Shown in pieces: positions 25,443-34,549 of a DNA stretch of 64,000 nt (positions are counted from its first letter, which is position 1; each line of letters opens with the position of its first letter). This DNA is from CAWCDJ01 sp963836015 (GTDB lineage: Bacteria; Acidobacteriota; Terriglobia; Bryobacterales; Bryobacteraceae). The stretch is taken from the NCBI GenBank assembly GCA_963836015.1, contig CAWIIF010000009.1, positions 1-64,000 on the forward strand, given 5' to 3'. A program made the position numbers and the translations under genes. The notes below the pieces were generated by a model. That model searched no databases, was not told the origin of the DNA, and was given only the letters and a program-made list of their open reading frames with translations.

Positions 25443-25949
25443 CGCCCAGTAAACGGTGCGCCGCGCGGCCGCGGATTCCGCGGAACGCGGCATCCGCACG
25501 GGCTGGTGGGCGCGCGCGATGAGAGGCAGACGTCGAGACGGCCGGTCGGGCAGCCACCATGGGTTAGTTCCCATCACCACATATGACTTGACTGTTCGCC
25601 CTATAGCTGTCAACCGCGGGATATATGGCGCATTATTGTGGTGGCTCCTAATGCCAACAGAACTGTTCATAGCTCGCAGGACACTCTTGATGCTGTAGAG
25701 GCTGTACACTTTTCGTCAAATCCCGGTTTGTTTCCTGGGCATTTGGTCGGTTTGACACCGGTCCTACCTGGACGCTCTCCTCTGTTTGCCTTATCATCGT
25801 AGATAACTTGCCTTGCCCACTCCGATATGCGGCCTTGCGTATCCTGCGTGGCGTCGCCTCTCCGAAATCAGGAAATGGAGAAGTAACAAGGGGGCGCTCG
25901 CGTCGCGGCGCGGCGTCATGATTGTCGACTAGAAGGAAAAGGTGTATCA
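25443..25949. other. 507-bp intergenic region between ku and the manganese catalase gene
   Basis: No convincing gene. A perfect 6-bp GC stem (CCGCGG-ATT-CCGCGG, 25469-25483) just after ku may help end its transcript. From about 25560 the sequence is visibly more AT-rich than its surroundings. A TTGACA hexamer lies at 25752-25757, but I find no -10 box at a suitable distance. The small frames in this stretch have no ribosome binding sites and no recognisable product. Confidence 0.5.
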
Positions 25950-26642
25950 ATGTTTCTTCACAAAAAAGAATTGCTGCAACCCGTAAAGGTAGACAAACCC
26001 GATCCGAAATTCGGGCAGTATCTTCTGGAACAATTCGGCGGCGCAACAGGCGAACTTACTGCGGCGCTGCAATACTGGGTTCAGTCATTTCATGTCGACA
26101 ATCCGGGTATCAGGGACATGCTCCAGGATATCGCTGTCGAAGAGTTCGGCCATCTGGAGATGGTGGGACAAATGATCGAGATTCACACCCGTGGGATCAA
26201 GCCCGGGGTGGGTATCGATAGCCCGCTATTCGCGGTGCGCGGCAGAGGACCGCATTTTCTGGATAGCCAGGGTGCGGCCTGGACCGCGAGCTACATCAAT
26301 GAAGGGGGCGACGTCGTGCGGGATCTGCGCGCGGATATCGCCGCCGAAGCCGGTGCCCGGCAGACATACGAATCTCTCGTGAATCTGGCGCCGGACGAAG
26401 GAAGCAAGAAAGCACTTGTCCACTTGCTGACCCGCGAGATCTCCCATACCAACATGTTCATGAAAGCGCTGGAGTCTCTCGGAAAGCTGACGGACCCGTT
26501 CTTTGGCAATGTAAAGACGGATAAGACGGTGAACCTCTACTTCCATCTAAGCTCCGATGGCGTTGAGCAACGCGGGCCCTGGAACGAGCCGCCGACCTTC
26601 GAGTACATTGGCGATCCGGTACACGCTAAATCGAAGGCGTAA
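25950..26642 (+). CDS. Manganese catalase
   Basis: A 230-residue ferritin-like di-manganese catalase, which splits hydrogen peroxide without haem. Metal ligands are visible in the four helices: the Glu of GATGELTAALQYW, the Glu/His pair of IAVEEFGHLEMVGQM, the Glu of AAEAGARQTYESL and the His of LTREISHTNMFMKAL. ATG 25950 follows AGAAGGAAAAGG. The length matches the shorter group of manganese catalases, which lack a long C-terminal extension. The gene is monocistronic as far as visible and lies in slightly more AT-rich DNA than its neighbours. Confidence 0.92.
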   Translation: MFLHKKELLQPVKVDKPDPKFGQYLLEQFGGATGELTAALQYWVQSFHVDNPGIRDMLQDIAVEEFGHLEMVGQMIEIHTRGIKPGVGIDSPLFAVRGRGPHFLDSQGAAWTASYINEGGDVVRDLRADIAAEAGARQTYESLVNLAPDEGSKKALVHLLTREISHTNMFMKALESLGKLTDPFFGNVKTDKTVNLYFHLSSDGVEQRGPWNEPPTFEYIGDPVHAKSKA

Positions 26643-26883
26643 CACATCGCCGGCATCAACATCTGAAGGACAATGATGAAGAAGTCGTCCCGCCGAGGTG
26701 CTGCGGGATGTCACCGATCATGTCCGTCAAGACCTGCTTATCGCGACCGGCAGTTATGTCTTCTTCTCAACCTCGGCGGTGGCTCAGGTAAGCCCGACTA
26801 CTCCAAATGCCGGAGATCGAATCGGCGCAGGACTTTGCAAGAAGGGCGTGAACGAGTCTAATAGGCTGCGGGGTATGCCATGA
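26643..26883. other. Intergenic region after the catalase gene with a possible broken small gene
   Basis: An ATGATGAAGAAG start with GAAGGA upstream (ATG 26673) opens a short frame whose product (62 residues, Arg-rich) is not protein-like. The neighbouring frame (26698-26883) reads LRDVTDHVRQDLLIATGSYV then a hydrophobic stretch and is more plausible. A one-base shift would join the two. I recognise no family. Confidence 0.25.
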
Positions 26884-27975
26884 TCAAACCTTGCTTTCGA
26901 ACACAAATCGCGGGTCCGGCGAACTGCGCCCGAGAATCAAGCCCGCCACGTATTCGCCGACAGCCGGTCCGTGTTTGAACCCGTGTCCCGAGCCGCCCCC
27001 GACGAGCCATGTGTTGCGCCGTTCGGGGTGGCGATCGATCAGAAAGTCGCCGTTCGATGTGTTCTCGTACTGGCAAACGCGCGCTTCGCTGAGGGGCGCA
27101 TCGCACAGATCGGGAAAGCGTTCGGCCAGGAAGCGGCGGGCTTCCAGGAGGCCTTCTTCCGTGGGACGGCGATCGCCGGAATCGGGATCGAAGGGCGGTC
27201 CGTGGCGGTCGAGCGCCAGCTTGAATCCGCGGGATTCGAGGTCGGGAACGCCGTACGGGCGGCGCGGGTCGCTGAAATCGATCCACGCCGGGAACTGCTC
27301 CGGAGAGAAGCGGGTGTCGCCAGGGGGCGGAGCGAAGAAGAAAACCTCCTGCCGGGTAGGGCGGATGCGATCGCCGAGCAGCTCCGGAAAGAGCTTGCCG
27401 AGCCAGGGGCCGCAAGCGTAAATCGTGACTTCCGCGAGAGGGCCGGCATTCGGGTCCACGATGCGGGTTTCATAGACCGCCCCCAGGCGGACCGCGTCCG
27501 CGGCAACGGCGGCGACCGCGCGGCGCGCCATCAACACTCCGCTTTGCGGCTCGAAGATCCCGTAATAGCCGCCGGGAGTCTGCATCTGCGGATAACGGCG
27601 GCGGAGCGCGGCGGTGGAGAGGATCTCGAACGGCACACCTGCCTCCTCGAGGGTCCGGATGGTGGCCGCGCTGTAGGGGTCGTTCTCCCGCGCCATCCAC
27701 AGCACGCCGGTGCGATGGAACAGGCGTTCGCCGGCGGCGGCAAACAACTCCTGCCAAAGCTCCAGGGAGCGCATCGCCATGCGAGTGTAGATCGCATCGG
27801 CGCCGTAGCCCATACGGATGAGGCGGCTCTCGCCGCCGGAACTGGCGCGGCTGTGGGCCGGACCCCAGGCGTCCACCAGCAGCACCGATTTTCCGGCGCG
27901 CCGCAGGTGCCACGCGATCCAGGAGCCGAACGCTCCGGCGCCGATGACTGCGATATCGTATCCGATGCCCTCCAC
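26884..27975 (-). CDS. FAD-dependent oxidoreductase, sarcosine/N-methyltryptophan oxidase type
   Basis: A 363-residue DAO-family flavoenzyme. The N-terminal dinucleotide-binding motif is IAVIGAGAFGSWIAWHLRRA, followed by the family segment SSGGESRLIRMGYG, and the C-terminal FAD loop is GSGHGFKHGPAVGEYVAGLI. VCQYENTSNGDFLIDRHPE aligns with the segment that in monomeric sarcosine oxidase carries the cysteine linked to FAD, and that Cys is present. It probably oxidises an N-methylated amino acid with release of peroxide; peroxide-removing catalase is its convergent neighbour. The start is GTG 27975. It is divergent from the hydrolase gene, with a 35-base gap. Confidence 0.8.
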   Translation of the reverse strand: MEGIGYDIAVIGAGAFGSWIAWHLRRAGKSVLLVDAWGPAHSRASSGGESRLIRMGYGADAIYTRMAMRSLELWQELFAAAGERLFHRTGVLWMARENDPYSAATIRTLEEAGVPFEILSTAALRRRYPQMQTPGGYYGIFEPQSGVLMARRAVAAVAADAVRLGAVYETRIVDPNAGPLAEVTIYACGPWLGKLFPELLGDRIRPTRQEVFFFAPPPGDTRFSPEQFPAWIDFSDPRRPYGVPDLESRGFKLALDRHGPPFDPDSGDRRPTEEGLLEARRFLAERFPDLCDAPLSEARVCQYENTSNGDFLIDRHPERRNTWLVGGGSGHGFKHGPAVGEYVAGLILGRSSPDPRFVFESKV

Positions 27976-28010
27976 TTTACAATGCCGGGCGGGGAGGATA
28001 TTCTCCGCTC

Positions 28011-28901
28011 ATGGTTCTACACAGGATGTTCGCAGCCGGCCTGCTGTTTGCCGCGGCGGGGTATGCGCAGGCGCGGCTGGACGGCGTTATCGACATTCAC
28101 GCGCACTGCGACCCGGACAGCCGGCCGCGGTCGATCGACGCCATCGACCTGGCGCGGCTCGCCAAGGCAAGGGGTATGCGCGGGATGGTGCTCAAGAGCC
28201 ATTACGAGCCGACCGCTTCGATGGCTTACCTGGTGCGGAAAGTGGTGCCGGGGCTCGAGGTCTTCGGCGGCATCGATCTGAACCGCTCGGTGGGCGGGCT
28301 GAACCCCGAAGCGATCGAGCGCATGGCGATGATCAAGGGCGGTTGGGGCCGCGTGGTCTGGATGCCGACGTTCGATTCCGAAAACCAGGTGCGTTTCTCG
28401 AAAGAGAACCGCCCGTTCGTGGCGGTATCGCGCGACGGCCAACTCCTGCCGGAAGCGAAACAGGTGATCGCGGTAGCGGCGCGGCGCGGACTCACGCTCG
28501 AAACCGGCCACTCCTCGGCCGCGGAGGGATTGCTGATCATCCGCGAGGCGCGCGCTCAAGGCGTCCAGCGCATCGTGGTGACCCACGCTATGCTGGCGCC
28601 GGTGCTCATGTCGGTGTCACAAATGAAAGAGGCCGCTGCAATGGGCGCCTATCTGGAATTTGTTTACAACGGACTGGTTGGCGACAAGCCCGAATATTCG
28701 ATGCGCCAGTACGCCGATGCGATTCGCGCGGTCGGGGCAAAATCCTGCATCCTTGCGAGCGATCTCGGGCAGGATACCAACCTGCTGCATCCGGACGGGC
28801 TGGCGGCTTTCTTTGCGGGACTTCGGCGTGAGGGGATCCCCTCATCCGATATCGATCTCATGTCGAAAGTGAATCCGGCGCGCGCGCTGGGCCTGCAGTA
28901 G
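28011..28901 (+). CDS. DUF6282-like metal-dependent hydrolase (amidohydrolase fold), secreted
   Basis: A 296-residue protein with a short signal peptide (MFAAGLLFAAAGYAQA). The mature part begins with LDGVIDIHAHCDPDSRPRSI, whose HxH is a first-strand metal site of TIM-barrel hydrolases. Later candidates are MVLKSHYEP (Lys, His), LETGHSSA, IVVTHAML and CILASDLGQDTN (Asp). The order matches the DUF6282/amidohydrolase-like group. The substrate is unknown. An ATG at 28026 would give a tighter signal peptide and is an alternative start. Confidence 0.7.
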   Translation: MVLHRMFAAGLLFAAAGYAQARLDGVIDIHAHCDPDSRPRSIDAIDLARLAKARGMRGMVLKSHYEPTASMAYLVRKVVPGLEVFGGIDLNRSVGGLNPEAIERMAMIKGGWGRVVWMPTFDSENQVRFSKENRPFVAVSRDGQLLPEAKQVIAVAARRGLTLETGHSSAAEGLLIIREARAQGVQRIVVTHAMLAPVLMSVSQMKEAAAMGAYLEFVYNGLVGDKPEYSMRQYADAIRAVGAKSCILASDLGQDTNLLHPDGLAAFFAGLRREGIPSSDIDLMSKVNPARALGLQ

Positions 28902-28972
28902 CATCTCCGCGTACTTAAATTTTCTTCACCTGACAATTTTTTACAGGAGGCATACCGGGGGAGTGCGTCCAT

Positions 28973-30064
28973 ATGAGTGGAGAGGGGGAGGATATGGCTG
29001 GATTGAGAATGCTGTTGGACCCCACGAAGGTGGGACACGGAGCAGAAACGCTGGAGCGGAACTTGCGCAAGCGGATTGTCGGGCAGGATGCAGCCGTGCG
29101 GCAGATTGTCAGTATCTACCAGACGTTCCTCGCCGGGATGTCGAGTCCCGGCCGGCCGATCGGCAGTCTCCTGTTTCTTGGCCCGACGGGTTCCGGAAAA
29201 ACGCGCACCGTGGAGGCGCTGGCCGAATCGTTGACCGGCGACCCGCGCGCCGTAATCAAGATCGACTGCGCCGAGTTCCAGCACAGTCACGAAATCGCCA
29301 AACTGATCGGCTCGCCTCCCGGATATCTGGGGCATCGCGAGACGCGTCCGCTGCTCTCGCAGGACGCATTGAACCAGTTCCAGACCGAAGACGTGAAGCT
29401 GAGCTTCGTGCTGTTCGACGAAATCGAGAAGGCCAGCGATGCGTTATGGAACCTGCTGCTGGGGATTCTCGATAAGGCGACCTTGACGCTGGGCGACAAT
29501 CGCCGCGTGGATTTCTCGCGCACCATCATTTTTCTGACGAGCAACCTGGGTGCCAGCGAGATGGCCAAGGTCCTGCAACCGAAGCTCGGCTTCACGACGG
29601 CGGAGGCGTCTCTGGACCCGAAGGCCGTGGAGAAGATGTCGCATGCCGGCGTGGAAGCGGCGCGGCGCAAGTTCACGCCGGAGTTTCTCAACCGCCTCGA
29701 CGGCATCGTTGCGTTCCGCCCGCTGGGGGAGGCGGAACTACGTCAGATCCTTGAACTGGAACTCGATGCGGTGCGGGATCGGATCGCTACGTCCGGCGAC
29801 GTGCAGACGCTAGGGTTCGACGTGACCGAGCCGGCGAAGGATTTCCTGCTCGTCGAAGGAACCGACCTGCGCTACGGGGCGCGCCATTTGCGGCGCGCGG
29901 TCGACCGGCTGCTGGTCGCGCCGCTCTCCAACCTGATCGCGACGGCACAGGCACGCAGCGGCGACCGGCTGCTGGTGGATTTCGACGCCGGCGCGCAGCG
30001 GCTGGTGTTTTTCAAAGACTCCGACGAGCCGGTGCAGGCCACGGCTACGGCCACGGCGGCGTAG
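28973..30064 (+). CDS. Stand-alone ClpB/ClpA-D2-like AAA+ ATPase
   Basis: A 363-residue protein made of a single Clp-type AAA+ module. The motifs are RKRIVGQDAAVRQIVSIYQ, Walker A GPTGSGKT (70-77), the pore loop SPPGYLG (114-120), Walker B FVLFDEIEKA (145-154), sensor-1 LTSNLG, the arginine finger in EFLNRLDG (Arg241) and sensor-2 RYGARHLRR. This is the layout of the D2 ring of ClpB/ClpC, but there is no N domain, no D1 ring, no middle domain and no ClpP-binding loop. It should be an unfoldase-like or remodelling ATPase of unknown target. ATG 28973 follows GGGGGAG; ATG 28994 with GAGGGGGAGG is an equally good start. Confidence 0.82.
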   Translation: MSGEGEDMAGLRMLLDPTKVGHGAETLERNLRKRIVGQDAAVRQIVSIYQTFLAGMSSPGRPIGSLLFLGPTGSGKTRTVEALAESLTGDPRAVIKIDCAEFQHSHEIAKLIGSPPGYLGHRETRPLLSQDALNQFQTEDVKLSFVLFDEIEKASDALWNLLLGILDKATLTLGDNRRVDFSRTIIFLTSNLGASEMAKVLQPKLGFTTAEASLDPKAVEKMSHAGVEAARRKFTPEFLNRLDGIVAFRPLGEAELRQILELELDAVRDRIATSGDVQTLGFDVTEPAKDFLLVEGTDLRYGARHLRRAVDRLLVAPLSNLIATAQARSGDRLLVDFDAGAQRLVFFKDSDEPVQATATATAA

Positions 30065-30070
30065 GGCCGG

Positions 30071-32122
30071 TTACAGCTTCCGATGGAAGAAATCCACGGC
30101 GGCGTGGTAGGCCTTCAGCCAGGAGGCGTGCCGCAGGAAACCGTGGATTTCATCGGGAATGATCAACTCTTCGAAATAGGCGTTCTGCCGGCGCAGGGCG
30201 GTGACCAGCTCGACCGTCTGCGAGAAGTCTACGTTGCGGTCGTCGTCTCCGTGAATCAGCAGCACGGGGGACTTCCAGGTTTTCACGGCTGCCATGGGGG
30301 ATGAGTCGAACGCCAGCTTCGAGGCTTCGGCGTTTCTCTCTTCCAGCGCGGCAGCAGCACGCAGCCGGGCGCTCCAATCGTGAACGCCGTGGAAATCCAC
30401 GCCCGCGGCGAAGAGGTCGGAATTGCGTGCGAGTCCCAGCGCCGTCAGGTAGCCGCCATAGGAGCCGCCCCACAGGCCGATGTGCGCAGGATCGACGTCG
30501 GCGCGGGTGCGGAGGTACTTGCCCGCGCCTTCCACATCCTGATATTCACTGGCGCCGGTAGCGCCGTAGTTCAGCGCTTCGCGAAACTCCATCCCGTACC
30601 CGATGCCGCTGCGGTAGTTGATCGACAGAACCACATAGCCCTGGCTCGCCAGGTACTGGTTCATGCCGTAGGCGTTGTTGTAGTAATCCATGTAGTGCCA
30701 GCCGAGCAGCATCTGGCGGCGCGAGCCTCCGTGCATGAAGACCAGGGCCGGATGGCGCTCGCCGGGCCTTCCCGCGGGAGGCAGGAATAGCTGCCCGTGG
30801 ATCGGCATGCCGTCGGTCGCGGGGTAAATCACCTGCTGCGGCACGACCAGCGAATCGGCGGGAAAATCGGCCGGGATGCTATCGGGCGCGAGGTCGCGTA
30901 CCTTGCCGCCAATCTGGATGGCGGCGCGGGCGGGCCGGCGGCCGTCGGCGTGCAGGAAGGCCACGCCGCCCCCGGCGATCACGGGCGTCCACTCCAATTC
31001 TTCGCCTCTGGTGACGGCGGTGGGCGGTCCGGCTGCGATGGAGACGCGCCAGATGTGCCGGCGGTCGATGTCGTCCTGGTTGGAGGAGAAGACGGCTTCC
31101 TTGCCGTCGCGCGAGAAGGTAACGTGCTCCACTTCGAAGCTGCCGGGCGTCAGCAGCGTGGCCGCGCCGCCCTCGACCGCTACGGAGTAGAGGTGCAGCC
31201 ATCCGTCGTGCTCCCACGGGAAGAGGATGCGGTCGCCGGCGCCCCAGTAGAGCTGCTGCTCCGAGACCATAGGGTGGAAAACGCTACCGGGGCCCGGCTC
31301 TGCCTTCCAGATCTGCCGGCCGGCGCCGTCCGCCACGCTGGCCACGCGGATCGCCCAGGGGTCGCCTGTGCGGTGCGCGCCGCGTCCGGGGGAACCGCCC
31401 GTGAGGTTGCGGATGAAGGCGATCTGGCGGCCGTCGGGCGACCAGACGGGGTTGCGGTCGCGGTCGGTGCTGGGGTCGAGGTATTCCAGGGATTTGGCGG
31501 TGAAATCGTAGATCGCGATGAAGCTGTGGTTGGTGCGGTCGCTGACGAAGGCCACCTTGGCTCCGTCGGGCGACCACACGAGTTCCGACGCGGTGGCGCC
31601 GGTGCGCGCATGGATGAGCATGGCGGGCGCCGCCGGTTCCGTGAGGGGCGCTGTCCAGACCTGCCCGCCCAGCAGAAAAACGATGCGGTCGCCTTTCGGC
31701 GAGACGGCCGGCGAGTGTCCCATAGCGATCTTGCGGGGCGCCTGGCCGGGCGTGACGAGCCAGATGGCCTGTTCCACTCCGGCCGGGTTCATCGCCGGAT
31801 TGGGGTCGGGGCGGCCCAGGAATTCCAGGTCGCCTCCGTGAACATAGACCACCGACCTGCTGTCGGGCGTCCACTGCAACTGGCCCACGTCCTGGCCATC
31901 GTCCGCCGTATAGGAGGTGGCGCGCACTCCTTTCCAATCGGGCGCCGAAGCGACCCAGACATTGCGAGCGCCGCGCTCATTGAGCATCCACGCGACGCGG
32001 TTTCCGTCCGGCGAGGCGATGAGCTCCGAGGGGAACGGCGCCGAGAGCACCTGTTCGAGGGTGAAAGTCTTTGCGCCGGCAGCGCAGGCAAGTGCCAGGA
32101 GGGCCAGGAGAAATCGTCGCAT
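30071..32122 (-). CDS. Secreted S9 family prolyl oligopeptidase/dipeptidyl peptidase-like
   Basis: A 683-residue protein with a signal peptide (MRRFLLALLALACAAGAKTF). The first ~400 residues form a TolB/DPP-IV-like propeller with repeated WSPDG-type blades (LVWSPDGAKVAFVSDRTNHS). The C-terminal alpha/beta hydrolase carries the serine nucleophile in GLWGGSYGGYL, the Asp in HGDDDRNVDF and the His in PDEIHGFLRHASW. It should be a periplasmic or extracellular peptidase using short peptides. It is convergent with the AAA+ gene, with a 6-base gap. Confidence 0.9.
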   Translation of the reverse strand: MRRFLLALLALACAAGAKTFTLEQVLSAPFPSELIASPDGNRVAWMLNERGARNVWVASAPDWKGVRATSYTADDGQDVGQLQWTPDSRSVVYVHGGDLEFLGRPDPNPAMNPAGVEQAIWLVTPGQAPRKIAMGHSPAVSPKGDRIVFLLGGQVWTAPLTEPAAPAMLIHARTGATASELVWSPDGAKVAFVSDRTNHSFIAIYDFTAKSLEYLDPSTDRDRNPVWSPDGRQIAFIRNLTGGSPGRGAHRTGDPWAIRVASVADGAGRQIWKAEPGPGSVFHPMVSEQQLYWGAGDRILFPWEHDGWLHLYSVAVEGGAATLLTPGSFEVEHVTFSRDGKEAVFSSNQDDIDRRHIWRVSIAAGPPTAVTRGEELEWTPVIAGGGVAFLHADGRRPARAAIQIGGKVRDLAPDSIPADFPADSLVVPQQVIYPATDGMPIHGQLFLPPAGRPGERHPALVFMHGGSRRQMLLGWHYMDYYNNAYGMNQYLASQGYVVLSINYRSGIGYGMEFREALNYGATGASEYQDVEGAGKYLRTRADVDPAHIGLWGGSYGGYLTALGLARNSDLFAAGVDFHGVHDWSARLRAAAALEERNAEASKLAFDSSPMAAVKTWKSPVLLIHGDDDRNVDFSQTVELVTALRRQNAYFEELIIPDEIHGFLRHASWLKAYHAAVDFFHRKL

Positions 32123-32193
32123 GTCGAAATAGTCTAGCGCAGGTGCGATTTACGGGACTCGCGGCATTTCGCGCCAGATGCTACCAATAAGGT

Positions 32194-32433
32194 ATGTGCC
32201 TCGCCATTCCGGGGAAAATTCTCGACGAACGGCAGGTCGACGGCATCCGCGTCGGCCGCGTGCAGTTTGGCGGCGTGACCCGCGAAGCGTATCTCGACTA
32301 CGTGCCGGAAGCGGCCACCGGTGACTACGTGATGGTACATGTGGGGTTCGCCATCAGCAAAGTGGACGAGGAAGAGGCGCGCAAGACTTACGAACTGCTC
32401 GAACAGATGGGGCTGCTCGAAGAGGAGCCATGA
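32194..32433 (+). CDS. hypC: HypC-type hydrogenase maturation chaperone
   Basis: A 79-residue protein starting MCLAIPGKI. Cys2 is the conserved residue by which HypC/HybG binds the Fe(CN)2CO unit together with HypD and the hydrogenase large-subunit precursor. The rest (VQFGGVTREAYLDYV, VGDYVMVHVGFAI-type) is standard HypC. Its stop overlaps the hypD start by 4 bases. Confidence 0.95.
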   Translation: MCLAIPGKILDERQVDGIRVGRVQFGGVTREAYLDYVPEAATGDYVMVHVGFAISKVDEEEARKTYELLEQMGLLEEEP

Positions 32434-33518
32434 AGTACCTCGACGAGTATCGCGACCCGGAGCTGGCCAAGCGGCTGGTGGGTGAAATCCGCAAGCTGGT
32501 GACGCGCCACTGGGTGCTGATGGAGATCTGCGGCGGCCAGACCCACACGCTGATGCGCTACGGGATCGACGACCTGCTGCCGCCGGACGTCGAGCTGGTG
32601 CACGGCCCCGGCTGCCCGGTGTGCGTGACGCCGCTCGAGATCATCGACAGGGCGGTGGCCATCGGCTCCACGCCCGGCGTGACGCTGGTCTCTTACGGAG
32701 ACATGCTGCGGGTGCCCGGCTCCGAGAGTGACCTCTTCCGGGTGAAGGCCGCGGGCGGCGATGTGCGGATCGTGTATTCCCCGATGGACGCGCTGAAGAT
32801 CGCGCGCCAGAATCCCGGGCGCCAGGTGGTGTTCTTTGCGGTCGGTTTCGAAACTACGGCTCCGGCCAACGCCATGGCGGTGTGGCAGGCGAAGCGCGAA
32901 GGGCTGCGCAATTTCTCGCTGCTGGTCTCGCATGTGCTGGTGCCGCCGGCCATTCGCCTGCTGCTTGGCTCGCCCGAGAACCGGGTGCAGGGCTTCATCG
33001 CGCCGGGCCACGTCTGCGCCGTGATGGGGTACACCGAGTACGAGGAGCTGGCCGCTGCCTACCGTGTTCCTTTCGTGGTGGGCGGGTTCGAGCCGCTGGA
33101 CCTGCTTGAGGCCATCCTCATGCTGGTGAAGCAGCTCGAAAGCGGACGCGCCGAGGTGGAGAACCAGTACGTGCGCAGCGTGACCCGCGCCGGCAACGAG
33201 GCGGCCCGGCGCCGGGTGCTCGAGGTTTTCGAGGTGGCGAACCGCAAGTGGCGCGGCATCGGCGAGATCGCCCAGTCCGGATACCGGCTGCGCCCCGAGT
33301 ATGCTGCCTACGACGCCGAAAAGGTGTTCGGCGTCGAGACCACGCACGCCGAGGAGCCCGCGGAGTGCATCGCGCCGCGCGTGCTGCAAGGCCTGGCCAA
33401 GCCGGTGGACTGCCCGGCGTTCGGCACGCGCTGCACACCCGAGATGCCCCTGGGTGCTCCAATGGTCTCGAGCGAAGGCGCCTGCGCGGCCTACTACCAG
33501 TACAGGCGGCACGTATGA
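32430..33518 (+). CDS. hypD: HypD hydrogenase maturation protein
   Basis: A 362-residue HypD with a [4Fe-4S] cluster. Conserved segments are LMEICGGQTHTLMRYGID, VHGPGCPVCVTP, AVGFETTAP, GFIAPGHVCAVMGY and the C-terminal cysteines of CPAFGTRCTPEMPLGAPMVS. HypD is the scaffold on which the cyanide and carbon monoxide ligands of the [NiFe] site are assembled. Translation is coupled both ways: the start overlaps hypC and the stop overlaps hypE (ATGA). Confidence 0.95.
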   Translation: MKYLDEYRDPELAKRLVGEIRKLVTRHWVLMEICGGQTHTLMRYGIDDLLPPDVELVHGPGCPVCVTPLEIIDRAVAIGSTPGVTLVSYGDMLRVPGSESDLFRVKAAGGDVRIVYSPMDALKIARQNPGRQVVFFAVGFETTAPANAMAVWQAKREGLRNFSLLVSHVLVPPAIRLLLGSPENRVQGFIAPGHVCAVMGYTEYEELAAAYRVPFVVGGFEPLDLLEAILMLVKQLESGRAEVENQYVRSVTRAGNEAARRRVLEVFEVANRKWRGIGEIAQSGYRLRPEYAAYDAEKVFGVETTHAEEPAECIAPRVLQGLAKPVDCPAFGTRCTPEMPLGAPMVSSEGACAAYYQYRRHV

Positions 33519-34549
33519 TCTCCTGTCCGCTTCCTTTGCCCGCGAAAGACCGCATCCTGCTGGGCCACGGCTCGGGCGGCAAACTGAGCGCCGAGCTGCT
33601 GCGCGACGTTTTCCTGCCGCTGTTTCGGAGCCCGGTTCTGGGCCGCCTGGACGACCAGGCCGTGATCGAGATCGGCGGCGTGCGCCTCGCATTCACCACC
33701 GATTCGTTCGTGGTGAAGCCGCTGTTCTTCCGCGGCGGCGATATCGGATCGCTGGCGGTCCACGGCACGATCAACGATCTGGCGATGGGCGGAGCGGAGC
33801 CGCTGTACCTGAGCGCCGCGTTCATTCTGGAGGAAGGGCTCGACATGGAGACGCTGCGCCGGGCCGCCGAATCGATGGCGCGCGCGGCGGAGGCTGCCGG
33901 AGTCGAGATCGTCACCGGCGATACCAAGGTGGTGGAGAAGGGCAGCGGCGACGGCCTGTTCATCAACACGACGGGGATCGGCCGGGTGCCGCCGGGGGTG
34001 AACCTCTCCGCCGCCAACGCGCGGCCCGGAGACCGGGTGCTGCTCTCGGGTACGTTAGGGGATCACGGCATCACGATTCTATCCGAGCGCGAAGGCATCG
34101 GCTTCGAGTCGCCCGTGGAAAGCGATTCGGCCGCGCTGCACACGCTGGTGCGCGAGATGCTCGCGGTATCGCACGAGATCCGGTGCCTGCGCGATCCGAC
34201 TCGCGGCGGCCTCGCCAGTACCGTCAACGAGATCGCCGCGAGCGCCGGGGTAGGCATCGCGCTGGTCGAATCGGCGATCCCGGTACGGGAAGAAGTGCGC
34301 GGCGCCTGCGAGCTGCTGGGCCTCGACCCGCTCTACGTGGCGAACGAGGGCAAACTGGTGGCGGTGGTCGCGCCGGACGCCGCGGACGCCATACTCGAAG
34401 CGATGCGGCGCCACCCCCTGGGCGCTCAATCCGCGATCGTCGGCACGGTGACCGAGTCGCACACCGGCATGGTCACGATGAAGACGCCGTTCGGCACGAG
34501 CCGCATCGTCGACATGCTGCCGGGCGATCAGTTGCCGCGAATCTGCTGA
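33515..34549 (+). CDS. hypE: HypE carbamoyl-dehydrating hydrogenase maturation protein
   Basis: A 344-residue PurM-like protein: HGSGGKLSAELLRDVFLPLF, LDDQAVIEIGG, TTDSFVVKPLFF, INDLAMGGAEPLYLSAAFI, then GDTKVVEKG and RDPTRGGLASTVNEIA. It ends exactly in PRIC, the conserved C-terminal Cys that carries the thiocarbamate dehydrated to thiocyanate by ATP. ATG 33515 overlaps the hypD stop. The 3' end overlaps the convergent glycosyltransferase gene by 22 bases. No hypA, hypB, hypF or hydrogenase subunit is in the window. Confidence 0.95.
   Translation: MISCPLPLPAKDRILLGHGSGGKLSAELLRDVFLPLFRSPVLGRLDDQAVIEIGGVRLAFTTDSFVVKPLFFRGGDIGSLAVHGTINDLAMGGAEPLYLSAAFILEEGLDMETLRRAAESMARAAEAAGVEIVTGDTKVVEKGSGDGLFINTTGIGRVPPGVNLSAANARPGDRVLLSGTLGDHGITILSEREGIGFESPVESDSAALHTLVREMLAVSHEIRCLRDPTRGGLASTVNEIAASAGVGIALVESAIPVREEVRGACELLGLDPLYVANEGKLVAVVAPDAADAILEAMRRHPLGAQSAIVGTVTESHTGMVTMKTPFGTSRIVDMLPGDQLPRIC

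Noticed and set aside
25456..25698. Possible 80-residue gene after ku
   Set aside because: No ribosome binding site, shadow-like Arg-rich first half, no family resemblance.
32194..34549. Hydrogenase operon
   Set aside because: Only hypC, hypD and hypE are present; neighbours are an S9 peptidase and a glycosyltransferase, so no hydrogenase structural gene can be claimed.
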